Positions 27,242-36,742 of a stretch of DNA of 64,000 nucleotides are shown here, piece after piece. Below the pieces are notes generated by a model. The model did not search any database, was not told the DNA's origin, and worked only from the letters and a program-made list of their open reading frames with translations. The position numbers were made by a program, and so were the translations under genes. The first letter of the stretch is position 1. Each line of letters begins with the position of its first letter. Origin of the DNA: Flavobacterium gyeonganense. GTDB taxonomy: Bacteria; Bacteroidota; Bacteroidia; Flavobacteriales; Flavobacteriaceae. The stretch lies in NCBI RefSeq assembly GCF_029625295.1, contig NZ_CP121112.1, forward strand, positions 3,720,001 through 3,784,000, read 5' to 3'.

Positions 27242-28525
27242 ATGGAACAAAAAAAACTTTTAATAATTACTTATTACTTCCCGCCAGCAGGAGGACCCGG
27301 TGTACAACGCTGGCTCAAATTTGTAAAATACCTGCCGGAATTTGGTATTCAGCCAATTGTTTATGTGCCTGAAAACCCAACATATCCAATTGTTGATGAA
27401 GGTTTAGTAAGTGAGATTTCAGATAAAGTAATTGTTTTAAAGAATAAAATTTGGGAACCTTATCAGCTGGCTTCTGTTTTTTCAAAAAATAAAACGAAGA
27501 AAATCGCTTCGGGAATTATGCCCAATAAGAAAAAACAAAGTTTTCTTGATAAACTTTTTTTGTGGGTGCGCGGTAATCTTTTTATACCGGATGCACGTGT
27601 TTTTTGGGTTAAACCTTCTGTTTCTTATTTAGAAAAATACATCACTGAAAATAATATTGATACGATTGTGACTTCCGGTCCCCCTCATAGTCTCCATCTG
27701 ATAGGTTTGGAATTGCAACAGAAACTGAAAGTAAAGTGGTTTGCTGATTTCCGTGACCCCTGGACAACTATAGGTTATCATAAAGCGCTCCGGTTATCTT
27801 CTTATGCTGAAAAAAAACATAAAAAGTTAGAGCATAAAGTGCTTAATTCGGCAGACGAAATTATTGTAACAAGTAAAACGACTAAAGCAGAATTTCAGGA
27901 AATAACCGATAAACCTATTTCAGTTATTACAAATGGGTATGATATTGAAAATGTTGAGAAGCAGGTTTTAGATACTAAATTTACTCTTGCTCATATTGGT
28001 TCCTTTTTATCAGATCGAAATCCAAGGTTTTTATGGGAATGTCTGATTGAATTGTTAAATGACGTACCTGATTTTAAATCACATTTAGAAATTAAATTAA
28101 TTGGAGCTGTAAGTCAGGAAGTACTTGATTCCATTGCTGAATTTAATCTGAATTCATATCTGAACCTTTTGGGATACGTTTCGCATCATGAAGCAATCGC
28201 TCATCAAAAAAAATCTCAGGTTTTGCTACTAATCGAAATTAATTCTGAAGACACTAAAAGCATCATTCCGGGAAAATTATTTGAATACATGGTCTCAGAT
28301 CGTCCAATAATTGCTATTGGACCTCAAGGTTCTGATTTTGCTGATATTATAAAACAAACCAATACAGGCGTATTTTTTGATTATTCTGAAAAAGCGAAAT
28401 TAAAAAGTGTAATTTTGGACTTTTATAATCAGTTTTTAGAAGGAAACTTGCAGGCTCATGGGGTTGGTTTACAACAATATTCAAGGAAAAATCTCACCAG
28501 AGAATTGGCTCAACTGATAAAGTAA
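27242..28525 (+). CDS. Family 4-like glycosyltransferase
   Basis: A cytoplasmic GT-B glycosyltransferase of 427 residues. The N-terminal Rossmann half starts YYFPPAGGPGVQRWLKF, a motif common to sugar transferases of surface-polysaccharide loci. The middle has TSGPPHSLHLIG and WFADFRDPWT. The C-terminal half contains the nucleotide-sugar site (IEINSEDTKSIIPGKLFEYM, with the catalytic-region E-x7-E arrangement shifted to a KLFEYM signature). Donor and acceptor are unknown. It lies between the YfhO-like protein and a flippase on the same strand with gaps near 55 bases, consistent with one glycan-assembly unit. Confidence 0.85.
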   Translation: MEQKKLLIITYYFPPAGGPGVQRWLKFVKYLPEFGIQPIVYVPENPTYPIVDEGLVSEISDKVIVLKNKIWEPYQLASVFSKNKTKKIASGIMPNKKKQSFLDKLFLWVRGNLFIPDARVFWVKPSVSYLEKYITENNIDTIVTSGPPHSLHLIGLELQQKLKVKWFADFRDPWTTIGYHKALRLSSYAEKKHKKLEHKVLNSADEIIVTSKTTKAEFQEITDKPISVITNGYDIENVEKQVLDTKFTLAHIGSFLSDRNPRFLWECLIELLNDVPDFKSHLEIKLIGAVSQEVLDSIAEFNLNSYLNLLGYVSHHEAIAHQKKSQVLLLIEINSEDTKSIIPGKLFEYMVSDRPIIAIGPQGSDFADIIKQTNTGVFFDYSEKAKLKSVILDFYNQFLEGNLQAHGVGLQQYSRKNLTRELAQLIK

Positions 28526-28578
28526 CAAGTTTTCCAAAACAAACCAAATAATCTAAATTTAACAATTTACACTCGAAC

Positions 28579-30048
28579 ATGGGTATTGTTTTAAATCAAT
28601 CTTTCAAAAATACTATAATTACTTATATAGGTTTCGGTATTGGGGCTATTAATACTCTTTATTTGTACCCAATTTATTTAGGAGCAACATATTATGCCTT
28701 AACAAATTATATTCTTTCTGCCGCAAATGTTATTATGCCTTTATTTGCTATTGGGATGCAAAATACATTAGTTAAATTTTATTCACAATATGATACTGAA
28801 GAGGAGAGAGAGCAATTTTTGTCTTTTACAGCATTGTTTCCGATATTAATGTGTATTCCTTTGGGGATTATCGGAATCTTTTTCTTTGATGATATTACCG
28901 ATTTCGTTTCTAAGGAAAATCCTGTTGTAAGGGAATTTATGTTTTTAATTCCGTTTATTGGAATTTGCATGGCGTATTTTGAAATTTTTTATGCGTGGGC
29001 AAGAGTTCACATGCATTCCGTTTTTGGAAATTTTATAAAAGAAGTTGGATTGAGATTATTCTCCAGTTTTGCCTTGATTGGCTTGTATTTTAACTGGATA
29101 TCCCTGGTTCAATTTGTTTATCTGACTGCAATAATTTATTTTTTAGCTTTTTTGATTACGATGTTTTATGCATTTTATATTAAAAGGCCGAATTTTCAAA
29201 TCACAATTCCGGACAATGTAAAAAGTGTTATGGAATATACTTTTTACATTATTTTGTCTGGAAGTGTTGCGAATCTGCTTTTAGATGGTGATAAACTGAT
29301 GCTGAATCAATACATGGAAATTAAGAATATTGCTTATTATTCTGTAGCAACTTATATTGCCTTAGTTATTTCAGTTCCAAGTCGTGCCATGCATCAAATC
29401 GTATATCCGATTACTGCTAAATTAATGCATGAAAACAAACATGACGAATTAAATATTTTATACAAAAAAACATCTATAAATCTTCAAATTGTAGGTGGTT
29501 TTGTTATGCTGTGCATATTTGTTAATATCAATCAATTATATGAGATTGTTCCTGACGAGTATAGGGGAGGAATTCCTGTGGTTTTTATGATTGGTCTTTC
29601 AAAATATTTCGATTTAATTTTGGGAAATAATAATGCTATCATTTTTAATACTAAATATTACAAAACCGTATTATTTCTGGGTTTAGGTTTAGTTATATTA
29701 ACGTTTATTTTAAATGTAATTTTCATACCCCTTTATGGTATTATGGGATCTGCATTTGCCACCCTGTTGTCAATTACTTTTTATAGTTTAGCCAAATTAT
29801 TGTTTGTAGTTAAAAAACTTCATTTATACCCTTTTACAATACAAAATTTATATTCTGTAGGAGTTACAACAGCTTTGTTTTTAGCGTTCTATTTTTGGGA
29901 TTTTCCAATTTATCCTTTGATTGGAATTGCTATGAAATCTATTTTGGTCACGATTTTATATCTATACCTGAATTATAAATTGAATATATCGCCAGATATA
30001 AATAAAGTTGTTGATGGTCTTCTAAGAAAAATTGGAATCAAAATTTAA
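28579..30048 (+). CDS. Polysaccharide flippase, MOP superfamily (Wzx-like)
   Basis: A 489-residue membrane protein with about 14 predicted transmembrane helices spread evenly, the layout of lipid-linked oligosaccharide flippases. It begins MGIVLNQSFKNTIITYIGFGIGAI, with a polar loop around LDGDKLMLNQYM and ISVPSRAMHQIVYPITAKLM in the middle, and ends with a short cytoplasmic tail. It would move undecaprenyl-linked glycan across the inner membrane. It is 53 bases after the glycosyltransferase. The following 270 bases contain only the promoter of the next gene. Confidence 0.85.
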   Translation: MGIVLNQSFKNTIITYIGFGIGAINTLYLYPIYLGATYYALTNYILSAANVIMPLFAIGMQNTLVKFYSQYDTEEEREQFLSFTALFPILMCIPLGIIGIFFFDDITDFVSKENPVVREFMFLIPFIGICMAYFEIFYAWARVHMHSVFGNFIKEVGLRLFSSFALIGLYFNWISLVQFVYLTAIIYFLAFLITMFYAFYIKRPNFQITIPDNVKSVMEYTFYIILSGSVANLLLDGDKLMLNQYMEIKNIAYYSVATYIALVISVPSRAMHQIVYPITAKLMHENKHDELNILYKKTSINLQIVGGFVMLCIFVNINQLYEIVPDEYRGGIPVVFMIGLSKYFDLILGNNNAIIFNTKYYKTVLFLGLGLVILTFILNVIFIPLYGIMGSAFATLLSITFYSLAKLLFVVKKLHLYPFTIQNLYSVGVTTALFLAFYFWDFPIYPLIGIAMKSILVTILYLYLNYKLNISPDINKVVDGLLRKIGIKI

Positions 30049-30253
30049 ACAAGATTTGTTTAGTACAAATACCTAGTATTAAAAAAATTGAATTAGTTTG
30101 ATAGATATATAATCCATTTTCGGTATTTCTAATCTAAATTTAACATTTGTTTTATTTGTAGTTTATAAGATAAAAACTACCTTTATGTTCACGGATTAAC
30201 AAGAAAATCTCTTTTACATTGAAAAATTATTTGTAAATCACTAAAAGTGGGTA

Positions 30254-30284
30254 TTGTTAACAGTATTGAGTTTGTGTAATTTTG
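30254..30284 (+). promoter_or_regulatory. Predicted promoter of a small membrane protein gene
   Basis: TTG at 30254-30256, a 20-base spacer and TAATTTTG at 30277-30284 are an exact flavobacterial consensus match 31 bases ahead of the ATG at 30316. Confidence 0.6.
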
Positions 30285-30315
30285 TTTAAAAATTTATAAG
30301 ATTAGTTTTAATTTA

Positions 30316-30621
30316 ATGATTATGAAAAACAATCAATTCAGCCAGGAGGAAAGTTTACAAGTATTCTCTAATATGATTTCTAAAAAGGTTCATAATGGAT
30401 TTATACTTGAGGAACGCAATGACAAAATGCTTTTTGCGGTACTTTCAAAAGGAGGAAAAGCTGTAGATCATGGTTTCAATTTTATAATATTTTGTCTAAC
30501 ATTAGGTCTATGGTCAGTAGCATGGTTGTATCTTACAGTCCAAGCGTCTAAACAAAAAAAGATTTTAGTCGCTATAGATGAAGATGGTGTTCCCTTTGAA
30601 GAAAGATGTTTAGTTGCTTAA
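30316..30621 (+). CDS. Small single-pass or hairpin membrane protein, function unknown
   Basis: A 101-residue protein I do not recognise. The start is ATG at 30316 or, two codons on, 30322. A polar N-terminal half (QEESLQVFSNMI, FILEERNDKMLFAVLSKGGKA) is followed by one long hydrophobic stretch (about 55-80, FNFIIFCLTLGLWSVAWLYLTV) that may span once or as a hairpin. The tail is KQKKILVAIDEDGVPFEERCL. It has a well-formed promoter of its own and a bidirectional terminator behind it, so it is a real transcription unit. Confidence 0.7.
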   Translation: MIMKNNQFSQEESLQVFSNMISKKVHNGFILEERNDKMLFAVLSKGGKAVDHGFNFIIFCLTLGLWSVAWLYLTVQASKQKKILVAIDEDGVPFEERCLVA

Positions 30622-30644
30622 CGCGCAGGACGAAGCAATTTTAA

Positions 30645-30705
30645 AAATTAGCCACAAATTATTACTTATTACAATTCAGTAAAAAGAATAATTTGTGGCT
30701 AATTT
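30645..30705. terminator. Bidirectional hairpin terminator, GCCACAAATT family
   Basis: Perfect 19-base arms (30645-30663 and 30687-30705) with a 23-base loop lie between the small membrane protein (+) and uvrA (-). The arm is a variant of the hairpin at 8059-8120 (GCCACGAATT), showing two members of one repeat family. Confidence 0.75.
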
Positions 30706-30709
30706 ATTT

Positions 30710-33508
30710 TTATTGGAGTTTTTCTTTTAAATAAATTCCTGTAACAGATTCGCTAACCTTCACAATGTCTTCAGGAGTTCCTGCGGCTAATAAATGACCG
30801 CCGTTTTCACCTCCTTCAGGACCTAAATCAACAATCCAGTCCGCACATTTTATAAGATCCAGATTGTGTTCAATTACAATGATAGAATGACCTTTCTCGA
30901 TAAGGGCATCAAACGATGCCAGTAGTTTTTTAATATCATGAAAATGTAAACCTGTTGTTGGTTCATCAAAAACGAATAAAGCCTTGTCTTTCGTGACTCC
31001 CTTTACTAAAAAAGAGGCAAGTTTAATACGTTGTGCTTCACCTCCGGAAAGGGTAGAAGAAGATTGTCCGAGCTGAACATATCCTAAACCAACATCCTGA
31101 AGAGGCTGTAGTTTTTGAGTGATTTTGGGTTGTTTGTTTTTTTCAAAAAAAGCAATAGCATCATCGATAGTCATGGTCAGGATATCATTGATGTTTTTTT
31201 CGTTGAAATTAATTTCCAAAATCTCTTTTTTGAATCGTTTCCCTCCGCAGGTTTCACAAGGCAAAGAAACATCGGCCATGAAAACCATTTCGACGTTTAT
31301 AGAGCCTTCTCCTTTACAGGTTTCGCATCTGCCGCCATCTACATTAAAAGAAAAATGCTTGGCCTGATAACCTCTTATTTTAGACAGTTTTTCTTTGGCG
31401 TACAAGTCACGAATATCATCATAAGCTTTTATATAAGTAACAGGATTGGATCTGGAACTTCTTCCAATAGGATTCTGATCTACATACTCAATGTGTTTTA
31501 TTTGAGAAAAAGACCCTTTTATGTCGGTAAACTGACCCGCTTTTTCTGAAGCACTTTCCAGTTTTTTCTGCATAGCCGGAAATAAAATCTTTTTAATAAG
31601 GGTACTTTTTCCGCTTCCTGAAACTCCTGTGACTACCGTTAAAACATCCAATGGAAAAGTAACATTAATGTTTTTTAAATTGTTTTCTCTGGCCCCAATA
31701 ATATCAATATGATTTTTGAATTTGCGTCTTTTTTTAGGTACAGAAATTTCTAAATCACCATTTAAATATTTTGCAGTTAGAGATTCTGACTCTAAAATTT
31801 CATCATATGTTCCCTGAGCTACCAAATTTCCGCCAAAAGTTCCTGCTTCAGGACCAATGTCAATAATCATATCGGCTGCTTTCATTATATCTTCATCGTG
31901 TTCAACTACAATTACTGTATTGCCTAAATCACGAAGTGACAATAAAACTTTTATTAATCGTTCAGAATCTTTTGGATGTAAACCTATACTTGGTTCATCT
32001 AGGATGTACATTGATCCTACCAGACTGCTTCCCAGTGATGTGGCAAGATTAATTCTTTGGGATTCACCTCCTGATAGTGATGCGGAGTTTCTGTTTAAAG
32101 TCAGATAATCTAAACCAACTTCAGTCAAAAATGACAAACGATTGTTAATTTCGACCATTAAGCGTTTGGCAATCTGTTGTTCGTAAACATTCAATTCGAT
32201 GTTTTTGAAAAAACTGACCAAATGTTTTATTGGTAAATCCACTAATTCAGAAACCGTTTTTCCACTGATTTTTACATATGAAGCCTCTTCACGCAAACGT
32301 TTACCACGGCATGCATGACATTTTGTTTTACCACGGTAACGGGATAACATTACCCGATTTTGAATTTTATAATTTTTCTCTTCGAGTTCTTTAAAAAAGC
32401 TGTTTAATCCCTGAAAATACTGATTGCCTTTCCATACTAAATCTTTTTGATCTTCTGTAAGTTCAAAATACGGTTTGTGAATTGGAAAATCAAATTTATA
32501 AGCATGCTTTACTAATTCATCTTTATACCAGCTCATGCTTTCTCCTCTCCATGGATAAATAGCACTTTCAAAAACAGATAATGCTGTATTTGGTACAACT
32601 AAATCGGCATCAATACCAATGATGTTTCCGTAGCCTTCGCAAACTGGGCACGCTCCATAAGGATTATTAAAACTGAATAAATGGACATTGGGTTCTAAAA
32701 ACGTAATGCCGTCTAATTCAAAATTATTAGAATAAGAAAATCTTTTATTGGTACCTAATTCCTGAAGGAAACAAATTCCTTTTCCTTCAAAAAAAGCGGT
32801 TTGTACAGCATCTGCAAGACGGTTATAGAATTCTTCTTCCTCTTTAACAACGATTCTGTCAATGACTAATAAAATGTCTTTATTGTCTAATTTGTGAATA
32901 TCGGAAGGTGAAAATTCATCCAGACGAACCATTTCATTATCAATTAATATACGCGCAAATCCCTGTTGTAAAAGGACTTTAAGTTTGTCTTCAAGCTTTC
33001 TTCCTTCTTCTAAATGAATAGGTGACAATAAAAGCCATTTGCTGTCAATTTCTAAAGTTTTTACATCTGAGATAACATCGGTTACGGTATTCTTTTTTAC
33101 TTCTCTGCCGGAAATGGGAGAATAAGTACGGCCAATTCTGGCATATAAAAGTTTGATATAATCGTAAATTTCGGTTGACGTCCCTACAGTTGAACGGGCG
33201 TTGGTGGTATTTACTTTCTGTTCAATTGCAATTGCCGGAGCAATTCCTTTGATGTATTCAACTTTAGGTTTGTCTAAGCGCCCTAAGAACTGGCGTGCAT
33301 ATGATGATAAACTTTCAACATAACGGCGCTGTCCTTCGGCATATAAAGTATCAAATGCCAAACTTGATTTTCCAGATCCTGAAAGTCCTGTGATGACTAC
33401 AAGTTTATTTCGCGGAATAGCAACATCTACATTCTTTAAATTATGTACCTGAGCGCCTTTAATGATGATATTATGTTTTGGGTCTAGTGTCGAAAGATCA
33501 ATCTGCAT
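30710..33508 (-). CDS. uvrA: Excinuclease ABC subunit A
   Basis: The damage-recognition ATPase of nucleotide excision repair. It has 932 residues from the ATG at 33508 (MQIDLSTLDPKHNIIIKGA). An in-frame start at 33601 adds a non-conserved stretch and would span the predicted promoter. Walker A GLSGSGKSSLAFDTL (first ABC) and GVSGSGKSTLIKK (second) are intact. Both ABC signatures (SLSGGESQRI, TLSGGEAQRI) and both zinc modules (CPVC/CHAC and CETC/CETC pairs) are present. Length matches the family. Very secure. Confidence 0.97.
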   Translation of the reverse strand: MQIDLSTLDPKHNIIIKGAQVHNLKNVDVAIPRNKLVVITGLSGSGKSSLAFDTLYAEGQRRYVESLSSYARQFLGRLDKPKVEYIKGIAPAIAIEQKVNTTNARSTVGTSTEIYDYIKLLYARIGRTYSPISGREVKKNTVTDVISDVKTLEIDSKWLLLSPIHLEEGRKLEDKLKVLLQQGFARILIDNEMVRLDEFSPSDIHKLDNKDILLVIDRIVVKEEEEFYNRLADAVQTAFFEGKGICFLQELGTNKRFSYSNNFELDGITFLEPNVHLFSFNNPYGACPVCEGYGNIIGIDADLVVPNTALSVFESAIYPWRGESMSWYKDELVKHAYKFDFPIHKPYFELTEDQKDLVWKGNQYFQGLNSFFKELEEKNYKIQNRVMLSRYRGKTKCHACRGKRLREEASYVKISGKTVSELVDLPIKHLVSFFKNIELNVYEQQIAKRLMVEINNRLSFLTEVGLDYLTLNRNSASLSGGESQRINLATSLGSSLVGSMYILDEPSIGLHPKDSERLIKVLLSLRDLGNTVIVVEHDEDIMKAADMIIDIGPEAGTFGGNLVAQGTYDEILESESLTAKYLNGDLEISVPKKRRKFKNHIDIIGARENNLKNINVTFPLDVLTVVTGVSGSGKSTLIKKILFPAMQKKLESASEKAGQFTDIKGSFSQIKHIEYVDQNPIGRSSRSNPVTYIKAYDDIRDLYAKEKLSKIRGYQAKHFSFNVDGGRCETCKGEGSINVEMVFMADVSLPCETCGGKRFKKEILEINFNEKNINDILTMTIDDAIAFFEKNKQPKITQKLQPLQDVGLGYVQLGQSSSTLSGGEAQRIKLASFLVKGVTKDKALFVFDEPTTGLHFHDIKKLLASFDALIEKGHSIIVIEHNLDLIKCADWIVDLGPEGGENGGHLLAAGTPEDIVKVSESVTGIYLKEKLQ

Positions 33509-33525
33509 AAAAAAGTCAATTTCTA

Positions 33526-33533
33526 CAAAAGTA
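33526..33533 (-). promoter_or_regulatory. Predicted uvrA -7 box
   Basis: On the minus strand TACTTTTG (exact TAnnTTTG) lies 17 bases ahead of the uvrA ATG at 33508. No TTG is at the ideal distance upstream. Confidence 0.4.
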
Positions 33534-33698
33534 ATCAATTTTGAAATGAGTTTTGTTAAGGTGGCTGTTCCAAATTTTAACAGAATCTGGATAGAAAACA
33601 ATTTTTTATAGCTATATATTTTATATTAAAATTTGCTGGTTTGATTCAAAATAAGCTATTTTAGAACTGTTTTTGTAACAAATTAAAACACTATAAAT

Positions 33699-36500
33699 TT
33701 GAAGACTAAGCTTTCCTTTCTGTATTTTTTGATGTCTGTAAGCCTGTTTTCTCAGGAATTACCGCCAATTGTAAAATATCCTTCTGCTGTTCACGGTGCA
33801 GGAAACCAAAGCTGGATGATTACGCAGGACGAACAAAATATAATGTATTTTGCCAATAATGAAGGACTTTTAGAGTATAATGGAACAAATTGGGAGTTAT
33901 ATCCAACGCCAAACGAAACCATAATGCGATCGGTAAAAGTAATCGATAATAAGATTTATACCGGTTGCTACATGAATTTTGGTTACTGGACAAGACAGTC
34001 AAATGGGAAGTTAAAATACACTTCACTTAGCGACAAAATCAAAAATAAAATTCTGGACGACGAACAATTCTGGAACATTTTAAAATATGATCAATGGGTA
34101 TTATTTCAGTCTTTGAACCGAATTTATATTTACGATACCAAAACAAAAAGATTTAAAATTATTGCGCCTAAAAATGGTGTTGTAAAATCATTTTGTACCA
34201 AAAATTCGATTTATTACCAAACTACAAATGAGGGGCTCTTCGAAATCGAAGAAGGAAAAGGAAAATTGATTTCAGAGCACCCTGTTCTGAAAAAAAATAC
34301 TATTGTAAATGTTTTTGCAGTTGATGACGGCTTACTGATTCAGACGCAATTAGACGGATTTTATAAACTAGTTGGTACAGTTTTAACTCCTTTTAAAACA
34401 GCAGTTGATTCACAGATAAAAGCGGGGTTTGTTTACAGCAGCCAGAGGCTTCATGATGGGAGCTATGCTTTAGGAACTGTTTCTGACGGAATTTTTATTT
34501 TATCGGATTCAGGAAAATTAAATTATCATATTTCACAAAGTAAAGGATTGAGTAATAATACTGCTTTGTCTTTGTTTGAAGATAAAGATCAGAATGTTTG
34601 GATTGGTCTTGATAATGGAATTAATTGTATAAACTTACAGACTCCTGTCCATAGTTTTACAGACGATACAGGAGTATTAGGAACTGTTTATACTTCAATT
34701 GTAAACAACGGAATATTATATGTAGGCACTAATCAGGGATTGTTTTGTAAAAGATACCAAAGTAATGAAGATTTTCAGTTTGTAAATGGAACAAAAGGGC
34801 AAGTCTGGTCATTATTTGAATATGATAATACTCTTTTTTGCGGTCACGATTCAGGTACTTTTATTGTAGAAAATACTTTGGCAAAAAATATTTTTAGAAA
34901 TTCAGGAACATGGAAATTTGAGCCAGTGCCGAATCATAAAAATATTCTGTTTCAGGGAAATTATTACGGAATTTCGGTTTTAGAGAAAATTAATAACCAA
35001 TGGCGATTTAAAAATAAAATTGAAGGTTTTAATTATTCGTCACGTTATTTTGAAATTGCTCCAAATCAGGAAATTTATATAAGTCATGAATACAAGGGGG
35101 TTTTTAGGATTAAAACCGATTATTCTTTTTCAAAGGCAATAGATTTTTATACATATTCTTCTCCCAAAAAAGGGAAAAATGCAAGTCTTACAAAATTTAA
35201 TAATACAATATATTATGCTTGTAAAGACGGAATATTCAAATTAAATTCAGTTGCAAAACAGTTTGAAAAAGACAAATTACTGAGTTCTATTTTTGAAAAG
35301 GACGAATATACTTCGGGTAAACTGATTGTTGATAAATCGAATAAAATCTGGTTATTTTCTAAAAATTATATCCATTATTTTTCTGCCAGTAAGTTAAGTC
35401 ATCAGTTAAAACAAAATATTATTCCAATTCCTTCATCCTTAACAAATTCTATGCTGGGTTTTGAAAATATTACTCAAATTTCAAAGACAGCTTATTTAAT
35501 AGGAACTACCGATGGTTATTATACACTTAATATTGATGATTTAAGTTTTAAAAATTATATAGTTTCCATTTCCGAGATTTCCGTTAATGAGCAGAATCAG
35601 GCTTTGAAAAATGTTGTTTTAAATGAAGAAGGAAGTTTTAAATCGAATAAAAACAATGTCACTTTAAATTATACTGTTCCGGAATACAATAAATATATTA
35701 ATTCAGAATATCAATATTTGTTAGAAGGTTTTCAGAATGAATGGAGTGAGTGGAGTACAAAATCTTCTGTTAATTTTAAAAATTTACCACCAGGAGAATA
35801 TACTTTCAAAGTTCGTGCAAAATATGCCAATACACTTTTACAAAATACAGCTACTTATACTTTTATAGTTTTGAAACCCTGGTATTTAACTAATCTGGCT
35901 TGTTTGGTTTATTTATTACTGCTTGTTGTGATTGGCTATTTTATTAATAAGGCGTATCGAAACTTTTATCAAAAGCAAAAAGAGAAGTTAATAGAGGAAA
36001 ATAATCTATTATTAGAGATCAAGGAACTCGAAAACGAGCAGCAGTTGATGAAACTCAGAAACGAGCAATTGTCACAGGATGTTGATAATAAAAACAGGGA
36101 GTTAGCGGTTTCAACCATGAGTCTCAATAGCAAAAATGAACTTTTAGCATTTATTAAAGAAGATTTGAAGAAAACGGTTCAGGATGATAACAAAAATATA
36201 AAATCGGTTATTAGAACTATCAATGACAATATTACAGAGGAAGATTCCTGGAAAATTTTTAAAGAAGCTTTTGATAATGCTGACAAAGACTTTTTAAAAA
36301 GAATAAAACAGATACATCCGTTACTTACTCCCAATGATTTGCGACTGTGTGCATACCTGCGATTGAATCTTTCTTCAAAAGAAATCGCACCATTATTTAA
36401 TATCTCGGTTCGAAGTGTTGAAATAAAAAGGTATCGCCTACGCAAAAAAATGGATTTGCAGCATGAAATTGGTCTAGTAGAATATATTTTGTCTGTATAG
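33699..36500 (+). CDS. Membrane-spanning PUL regulator: beta-propeller, Y_Y_Y domain and LuxR-type HTH
   Basis: A 933-residue one-component signal transducer. A signal peptide (ends SLFSQ) precedes a long periplasmic region of propeller repeats (about 30-620, e.g. NVWIGLDNGINCI and GTTDGYYTLNI). A triple-tyrosine Y_Y_Y domain follows (about 650-725, YQYLLEGFQNEWSEWS and LPPGEYTFKVRAKY), then one transmembrane helix (about 731-752) and a coiled coil. The C-terminal HTH (about 876-925, LTPNDLRLCAYLRLNLSSKEIA then RSVEIKRYRLRKKM) is of the LuxR/GerE kind. There is no kinase or receiver domain. This layout controls neighbouring SusC/SusD loci in flavobacteria; it should sense the released glucan and act on the susC promoter 243 bases downstream. 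The start is a TTG, needed for the signal peptide. Confidence 0.85.
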   Translation: MKTKLSFLYFLMSVSLFSQELPPIVKYPSAVHGAGNQSWMITQDEQNIMYFANNEGLLEYNGTNWELYPTPNETIMRSVKVIDNKIYTGCYMNFGYWTRQSNGKLKYTSLSDKIKNKILDDEQFWNILKYDQWVLFQSLNRIYIYDTKTKRFKIIAPKNGVVKSFCTKNSIYYQTTNEGLFEIEEGKGKLISEHPVLKKNTIVNVFAVDDGLLIQTQLDGFYKLVGTVLTPFKTAVDSQIKAGFVYSSQRLHDGSYALGTVSDGIFILSDSGKLNYHISQSKGLSNNTALSLFEDKDQNVWIGLDNGINCINLQTPVHSFTDDTGVLGTVYTSIVNNGILYVGTNQGLFCKRYQSNEDFQFVNGTKGQVWSLFEYDNTLFCGHDSGTFIVENTLAKNIFRNSGTWKFEPVPNHKNILFQGNYYGISVLEKINNQWRFKNKIEGFNYSSRYFEIAPNQEIYISHEYKGVFRIKTDYSFSKAIDFYTYSSPKKGKNASLTKFNNTIYYACKDGIFKLNSVAKQFEKDKLLSSIFEKDEYTSGKLIVDKSNKIWLFSKNYIHYFSASKLSHQLKQNIIPIPSSLTNSMLGFENITQISKTAYLIGTTDGYYTLNIDDLSFKNYIVSISEISVNEQNQALKNVVLNEEGSFKSNKNNVTLNYTVPEYNKYINSEYQYLLEGFQNEWSEWSTKSSVNFKNLPPGEYTFKVRAKYANTLLQNTATYTFIVLKPWYLTNLACLVYLLLLVVIGYFINKAYRNFYQKQKEKLIEENNLLLEIKELENEQQLMKLRNEQLSQDVDNKNRELAVSTMSLNSKNELLAFIKEDLKKTVQDDNKNIKSVIRTINDNITEEDSWKIFKEAFDNADKDFLKRIKQIHPLLTPNDLRLCAYLRLNLSSKEIAPLFNISVRSVEIKRYRLRKKMDLQHEIGLVEYILSV

Positions 36501-36742
36501 TAAATCTAAATTACGCTATAAATACCTATACATTGCCTCAACATTTACGTTTTATTGTGAATTACACACTTATTTGTTAAAAAAATTAACAATTCTAATT
36601 TGCGTATTTAATGATAGTTTTTTTGATGTATTTTTATTTTTATTATTGATTTTTTACGATGTATGTTTTTTGTTGAGGTTATTTTTATCTTATTGTTAAA
36701 GAGATATAATAATTTTATCATTCAATAAAAAACTAACTAAAT

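Noticed and set aside
31115..31549. 144-residue plus-strand frame inside uvrA
   Set aside because: Antisense to an intact, fully conserved uvrA; composition typical of a shadow frame.
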